In this document: one piece after another, positions 17,958 through 22,672 of the stretch
Layout: every line of letters starts with the position of its first letter
How positions within the stretch are numbered: the stretch's first letter is position 1
Source: Zygnema cylindricum
Lineage: Eukaryota; Streptophyta; Zygnematophyceae; Zygnematales; Zygnemataceae
Length of the DNA stretch: 22,672 bases
Assembly (NCBI GenBank): GCA_037447655.1
Contig: JBBHKE010000466.1
Coordinates: forward strand, 1 to 22,672
Direction of reading: 5' to 3'
Notes under the pieces: model-generated
What the model saw: the letters and a program-made list of their open reading frames with translations, nothing else
Database searches by the model: none
What the model was told of the DNA's origin: nothing
Translations under genes and position numbers: made by a program

Positions 17958-19150
17958 TGTTGTTTTGAAATGTTAGTTTCATGCGTACGCCACATTTTGT
18001 GTGCACGCAACATTTCGTGCGTAGATTATTACTGGAAATAATGTGGTGGTACAAATAGAGGTTCGAATGGATTTGTGGATTGTGGGGAGTAATTGAACTA
18101 TTGGAATTAAAAGGACGTGAGGGAGTAATTAAGTGGCTTGGAATACGTTTGCAAAAGGACGGCGGATCGGGAAGCGATCCGATGTGAAATATACGAAATG
18201 TTGAATATGTATGCCGCCAGTACGGAGCGTCCTATCTGGACACGTGTACTTTATTTGCGACAGGCGCATTTATTGCAAAGGACGCAATTTCAACACGGAA
18301 AAGATTTTGAAGGTACAGATTAATTTTGGCAAGTGGATCATGGTACATTTGGAGGGCGGACGGCAACCGCCGGTTTTTTTTTAAGAGATCATAATTTTGA
18401 TGACGCGGTATCAAGTGGACCGTACATATGTGATGTCAATTCACTACGTGGTTTCTTCCACAAGTGACTAATCAAGTTGATACTCAATACGCGGATTTTA
18501 CGGAAGCGTTTGTGTAAATTTTTTGATTGAACATTGTTTTGTATTTTTGTGCATTAATTAATAATGTAGATTTACTCATTTCTGACATACCTTGAAGTAT
18601 TCGGGTATACTAACAATAATAGAGGTAGCTGGTAGATAGCGTACGGCTCGTATGCCTCCGTACATTCAGCAGTAAGCTCTTGTATATATTTGTATGACTT
18701 AGTCATTTAGGACTTAGGGAACTTTTGGACCAAAAACTGTTTATGGTGTGTTTGGTAATTTTATCTGAGGATAACTCTCAAATCTGTTTGCAGAATTATC
18801 TGAAAATCTGCATGTGTGTTCCTCTTTATATTTTTAATATTTCCACAGATTTTCAGGTCTATTGTGTGCCTGGTATGTGTTTTACCTCATTGTGAAGTTA
18901 GTATGTTTTATCAAAGTTCTGGCAAAGTGTTTTTCTGCAACTTTGACAAGATGATGTGATCATTCTGTTTATTATTTTTGTCTCATACTTTGTGAGGTTA
19001 ATCTATAGCCTAGATAATATCTGTTAATGTAGTTTCAGCTTGTTTTGTTTATTCTGTTGAATTCTGTGTGTATCCAAAGTAGGCTATTTTTGGGGTAGTG
19101 TGTGATGCTTCCGAGGGTGAATCCATGTCTAGAAATGGCTATGGACAACA
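17958..19150 (+). repeat. Solo LTR of family F, target duplication GAAAA
   Basis: It starts TGTTGTTTTGAAATG and ends GGACAACA. GAAAA is at 17953-17957 and 19151-19155, and excising it rejoins ADKK to the KIGKRFW part of integrase. The 1193-bp sequence has no internal region or second LTR. A TATA-like TATATAT is at 18683-18689. The same family occurs inverted at 2802-4128. It is unlike the copia LTRs of this window, so it records a separate retrotransposon family. Confidence 0.92.
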
Positions 19151-19595
19151 GAAAATAGGAAAGAGATTTTGGGCAAAGGCCATGAACTGTGCCAACTACA
19201 TTAAGAATAGAGTCCTTACCTCAGCTCTAAAGGGAATGACACCTTATGAGAGATGGGTGGGAAGGAAACCAGATATCTCTCACTTTAAAGTATTCGGTAG
19301 CCAAGTTTACAGCCTTGACCCGGATAGGAAAAACTGGAAACTAGATGCTAAGGGAAAACCTGGATACTTTGTAGGATATGATGAGGATGTCAAGGGATAT
19401 AGAGTCTATGACTTAGCAAAGAGAGATATCATTCTGGTCAAACACCTAGTTGTCATGGATGAAGGGAAGTCATTTGACCCCTTTAAATATACCAAGAAGA
19501 TAAGAATCAGATTTGAGTCTGAAGGTGAGGTGGACTCCGTCCTTCCCGAAAGGGACATGAGAGAAACAGGGATTTCATATTCTGGGGAAATCTAA
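19151..19595 (+). pseudogene. Integrase C-terminal relic of element 2
   Basis: From KIGKRFWAKAMNCANYIKNRVLT through MTPYERWVGRKPDISHFKVFGS and KPGYFVGYDEDVKGYRVYD to ISYSGEI. It is open throughout; an upstream ATG at 19098 lies in the solo LTR and is not a real start. It ends with TAA (19593-19595) in the same frame as the RT that follows. Element 1 has TAA at the corresponding codon (SGEI-stop), although the two copies differ at many other positions. Confidence 0.87.
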
Positions 19596-20599
19596 GAAAC
19601 ACGAGATCCATCGAAAACCTCACATATTCCTATTGATTTCGAGGAAACAGTAAATGAGGAATCGGAACCGGCTTCCATGGATAGGGGAGCTAATAAGATA
19701 GTAAGGATAAATCCAAGGCTTCCCTCCATCCAAGCTTTGGAGTTTGAGGGGGGTAGAAGGGGCAGCAAAAAGATCCACAAAAAACAGGTTGCTCACAAGG
19801 TAACTAAGCTATCTCACCCATATGAGCCTCGGTCATACTCGGAGGCAATAAACAATCCGAAAAAAGACAGATGGATTAGAGCCATAAATGATGAGATGGC
19901 CTCTATCATGGAAAAAAATACTTGGGAACTAGCGAACTGTCCTCCGGACAGAAAACCGATTGGCTGTAAATGGGTGTTTAAACTAAAACTGTACCCACAT
20001 AATACCATTGAGAGATATAAGGCTCGATTAGAAGCAAAGGGGTTCACCCAAAAGGAGGGGATTGACTATGAGGAGACTTTTGCTCCAGTTGTTTGGTTCC
20101 CATCAGTAAGGATTCTCCTCAGTCTGGCAACAGCGAAAGACCTGGAAATACACTAGATGGACATTAAGAGTGCTTTTTTAATGGTGAGTTAGAGGAAGAA
20201 ATTTTTATGAGACAACCGGAGGGGTTCGTCGAAGAAGGAGAAGAGAGCAAAGTCTGCAGACTCATAAAGTCCTTATATGGACTGAAGCAGGCTCCTCGAC
20301 AATGGAATAACAAACTAGATGAGTTTCTTGCAGGTTTGGGATATCCCATCATATCAATCATACTATCTATGTGTTTGAGGATGAATGGTCTTTTTTGTTA
20401 CAATCGGTGGATGATCTTGTGCTCAAGAATATTTGAAAAATAACACCAAAGAAAGATCGAGAGCATTTGATATGAAATATTTAGAGAGGCAAACATATTT
20501 TGTAATCCAAATGGAGAGATATCGGGAAACGAATTATTGACTAAAGAGGGGATGCATTTTGAGAAATCCAGCTGGAAAAGGCTAACAGTTAACCACCGG
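19596..20599 (+). pseudogene. Reverse transcriptase relic of element 2
   Basis: NPRLPSIQALEFEGG, ELANCPPDRKPIGCKWVFK, YKARLEAKGFTQKEGIDY, ETFAPVV and then a TAG (20154-20156) just before MDIKSAFL. A single-base loss in the T/A run after AFL shifts the frame. RQPEGFVEEGEE, VCRLIKSLYGLKQAPRQWNN and LDEFLAGLGY follow; the region uncut here is where element 1 is split. The YVDD block is degraded to SVDD near 20405 with further frame changes, and from about 20440 only fragments such as RAFDMKYL and QMERY are recognisable. Confidence 0.87.
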
Positions 20600-21335
20600 A
20601 CTTGAAAGTAAGTGATGGGAGTGTAAAAGGAGGAGTGATGATCTTAGATGATCAGATGAGTCTAGAGGAGAGAGAATTTATAAAGTCTATCCCTTATAGA
20701 CAGGTCCTAGGAAGTTTGATCTATTTTATGAATTGTACCAGGCCAAACATAGCGGCAACAATTGGAGTACTCAGTAGAAGTCTTAATGATCCCAGGAAGA
20801 GAGACAAGGAGGCAGCCAAGAGAGTAATGAGATATCTGGTGGGAACCAGAGTGTTATGGTTGCATTTGGGAGGGGAGCACACTGAAATCGGTACTTGGAG
20901 TGATGCCAGTTAGGGGGACGCACCTATGAGAAGATGCACTTCAGGGTATGTGTTGTATGTGGGGAAAGGTGTTTGTTGTTGGAGCAGCAAGCAACAAAAG
21001 GTGGTTGCTCAGTCTACTATGGAGGCTGAGTAAATGGCCTCTTGTTCTGCTGTGAAAGAGTTAAGGGGTATATGAAAGAGGGAGTGCATGAAGTGTTTTG
21101 TGATAAACAAGCTGCCATTGCAATTGCAGCTAATCCAAAACATCATTTTAAGGCTAAACATATGGACATAAGATTGAGTTTTGTAAGAGAAAAAGTTGAG
21201 AACAAAATTGTGAATCTTGTATATAGATCTGATGAAGAATTGGTGGTTGATATGATGACAAAACGGGTGCCTTCTCCAAAGTTAAAATATTGCGGAGAAA
21301 AGTGTGGATTAAAACTCAAGTTAAAGTTAGACTAG
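20600..21335 (+). pseudogene. Connection and RNase H relic of element 2
   Basis: SIPYRQVLGSLIYFMNCTRP, GVLSRSLNDPRKRD and WSDAS, then TAG (20911-20913) at the codon that is TAA in element 1. MRRCTSGYVLYVG, SSKQQKVVAQSTMEAE follow, with a TAA inside the MEAEYMA motif, then a deletion of roughly two dozen bases relative to element 1 after AVKEL. VFCDKQAAIAIA (Asn of CDNQ changed to Lys) and HHFKAKHMDIRLSF lead to a natural-looking stop at 21333-21335, immediately before the polypurine tract. Confidence 0.87.
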
Positions 21336-21348
21336 AAAATAAGGGGAG
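21336..21348 (+). promoter_or_regulatory. Polypurine tract of element 2
   Basis: AAAATAAGGGGAG directly precedes the 3' LTR and is identical to the tract of element 3. Confidence 0.82.
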
Positions 21349-22366
21349 TGTTGAAATTATTAGATTTATAAGGTATTTTCTAGGTTTGAATTTTATAGTA
21401 AAAACTCGAAAAGTAAAAGCGCAGGCAGCCTGCCTCCACCTCTTCCCTCTGCCCCCCATACTTGTTGTAGTCACTGAAAGATAGAGAGGGTGGTCGAGCC
21501 ATGGCTGCCTTAGCTGCATAGGCAAGACTTAAGAGTGACCTCAGTCAGTCTCAACAAAAGGTTGAGTCCGGCAAGACTCGAACCTCCGACCGGCAGAGCT
21601 TGGCGTAGCCATTAGCTCTAACTGGTCTGTCGTAGAAGTTCGTTACATTACATGGGGTACGATATTTATTTAAACATTGAACATAACACTAATCCGATTA
21701 CCGTAACTGTGAAAAGGAACCATATAGACATAGCAGATTCATTGCGTACATCTAATCCGCCGCACGAAATAAATGAGTCGGACATTTTTGTCAACGACGT
21801 ATATTAAAAGTCGGTCTTCATCCGACGGCGCTCATCGTCGTCGAGGTCCCGGAATGGTCACTTTGCCATTTTTCGGACGTGGCGTGACGTGGAGTGACCT
21901 AGCGATACGTGGCAAGATTGAATTGCACGGCAGGGATCTCGGACGACACAAGGACGTTTTGGACGGCGACACGTGTACACTCCATGGCCTGGTCGTACAG
22001 AGGCCGTACATAAAGTACATCGGCCACAGTACTTTTTGGTAATTTACAGCATCGTGATTGGAGCGTACTTTAGTAAATAGGGTTTGTGAGAGAGATATAG
22101 GACTTAGAATATTTTTAGACAGTCACCTCTCCCTTGGGAGCTTTTGTATAAATTGGCATCTTTGCCAGCTCATAACTAATAGGCTGGTTGGTTGTTTTCA
22201 GTGATTCTTTTTGCTACGGACTCAGGGGAGTCCAGGCTGCACACGGGTGAAGTGAAGATGTCACTTGCCATCTTGGGCAGTAGTTGTTGTGGCTTGAAGT
22301 GGGTTAGTTAAACATTATCTAGAGACTTCCTATATTCTGTCGTCCAATGGAGGACACATAATTGTT
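21349..22366 (+). repeat. 3' LTR of element 2 (LTR C)
   Basis: 1018 bp, starting TGTTGAAATTATTAG; the terminal CA has decayed to TT (ends AATTGTT). It carries TATAAAT (22147-22153), CACGTG (21970-21975), hairpin GGACTC-AGGG-GAGTCC (22218-22233), a partly broken second hairpin, and the antisense B-box-like stretch (21574-21584). The next five bases, GTAGG, are the target duplication and the start of the right satellite block. Confidence 0.92.
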
Positions 22367-22661
22367 GTAGGAAATGTCGCGTAGTGAGGAGGAAGACGAC
22401 AAGATTAGATCCGCAGGTACATAGTAGCGCGAAGTAGAAAATGTCGCTTAGTGAGGAAGACGACAAGACTAGATCCGTAGTTACATAGTAGCGCGAAGTA
22501 GGGAATTTCACGTAGTGAGGAGGAAGACGGCAAGGCTAGATTCGTAGGTACATAGTAGCGCGAAGTAGGAAATGTCGCGTAGTGAGGAGGAGGACGAGAG
22601 GATTAGATCCGCAAGTACATAGTAGCGCGAAGTAGAAAATGGCGCATAGTGAGGAGTGTGT
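22367..22661. repeat. 67-bp satellite, right block (about 4.3 units)
   Basis: Unit starts at about 22368, 22435, 22499, 22566 and 22633 (period 67, one unit of 64). Orientation and phase match the middle block, so element 2 split one array. It ends near the window edge. Confidence 0.9.
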
Positions 22662-22672
22662 GTATATATATA
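22653..22672. repeat. TG/TA dinucleotide run at the window edge
   Basis: GTGTGTGTATATATATA follows the last satellite unit and runs off the window. It may be the start of a longer microsatellite. Confidence 0.6.

Larger units (their letters stand above)
14839..22366 (+). mobile_element. Copia element 2, two LTRs, target duplication GTAGG
   Basis: GTAGG occurs at 14834-14838 and 22367-22371, and the satellite is continuous across the empty site. LTRs are 14839-15856 and 21349-22366, both 1018 bp. The internal order is primer-binding site, gag with zinc knuckle, protease, pre-integrase, integrase, RT, RNase H and polypurine tract, which is the Ty1/copia order. Integrase is split by a family-F solo LTR (17958-19150). 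Numerous stops, an altered protease active site, loss of the integrase catalytic glutamate and a YVDD change show it is inactive. A hand comparison of the first 568 LTR bases gave about 45 mismatches and no indels. Confidence 0.93.

Noticed and set aside
19098-19150. ATG at 19098 as the start of an integrase-like gene
   Set aside because: The first 17 codons lie in the family-F solo LTR, which is separated from the integrase by a target-site duplication.

Overview
The window looks like gene-poor, repeat-rich nuclear DNA of a land plant. The reasons are stacked Ty1/copia-type LTR retrotransposons with a plant-like Pol (SLYGLKQAPRQW, YVDD, MEAEYMA), a tRNA-Val(CAC) relic of plant type, TA-duplicating miniature inverted-repeat elements and a tandem satellite. 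I found no intact host gene and no intact retrotransposon protein; every coding region is a broken gag or pol relic.

Bases 1-2801 are AT-rich and non-coding. They hold a cluster of short repeated motifs (281-535), a tRNA-Val(CAC) gene split by a 501-bp inverted-repeat element (808-1379), a 140-bp tandem repeat carrying the tRNA 3' half (1354-1755), and a second group of inverted-repeat elements (2161-2675). Bases 2802-4128 are a minus-strand LTR of another family, called family F here.

From 4129 onward the window is a 67-bp satellite interrupted by three related copia elements. Element 1 (+, 4129-8821) has lost its 5' half; its reverse transcriptase (RT) relic is split by a solo LTR (5355-6525, target duplication ATAAA). 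Element 3 (-, 9551-14477, target duplication AAGAT) keeps both LTRs, part of gag and the end of pol, with a related LTR fragment in between. Element 2 (+, 14839-22366, target duplication GTAGG) keeps both LTRs and gag, protease, integrase, RT and RNase H relics; its integrase is split by a solo LTR of family F (17958-19150, target duplication GAAAA). Satellite blocks lie at 8822-9550, 14478-14838 and 22367-22661. Removing elements 2 and 3 with one copy of each duplication restores the satellite phase, so this was one array.

Inferred history: a satellite array was hit at least three times by copia elements of one broad family in both orientations. Some of these were then hit by further LTR elements that collapsed to solo LTRs. 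The most useful new observations are a pair of hairpins downstream of the LTR TATA box whose stems change in a compensatory way between LTR copies, two stop codons shared by independently inserted elements 1 and 2, and the split tRNA gene with its tandem half-tRNA derivatives. I see no novel defence, metabolic or regulatory gene system.
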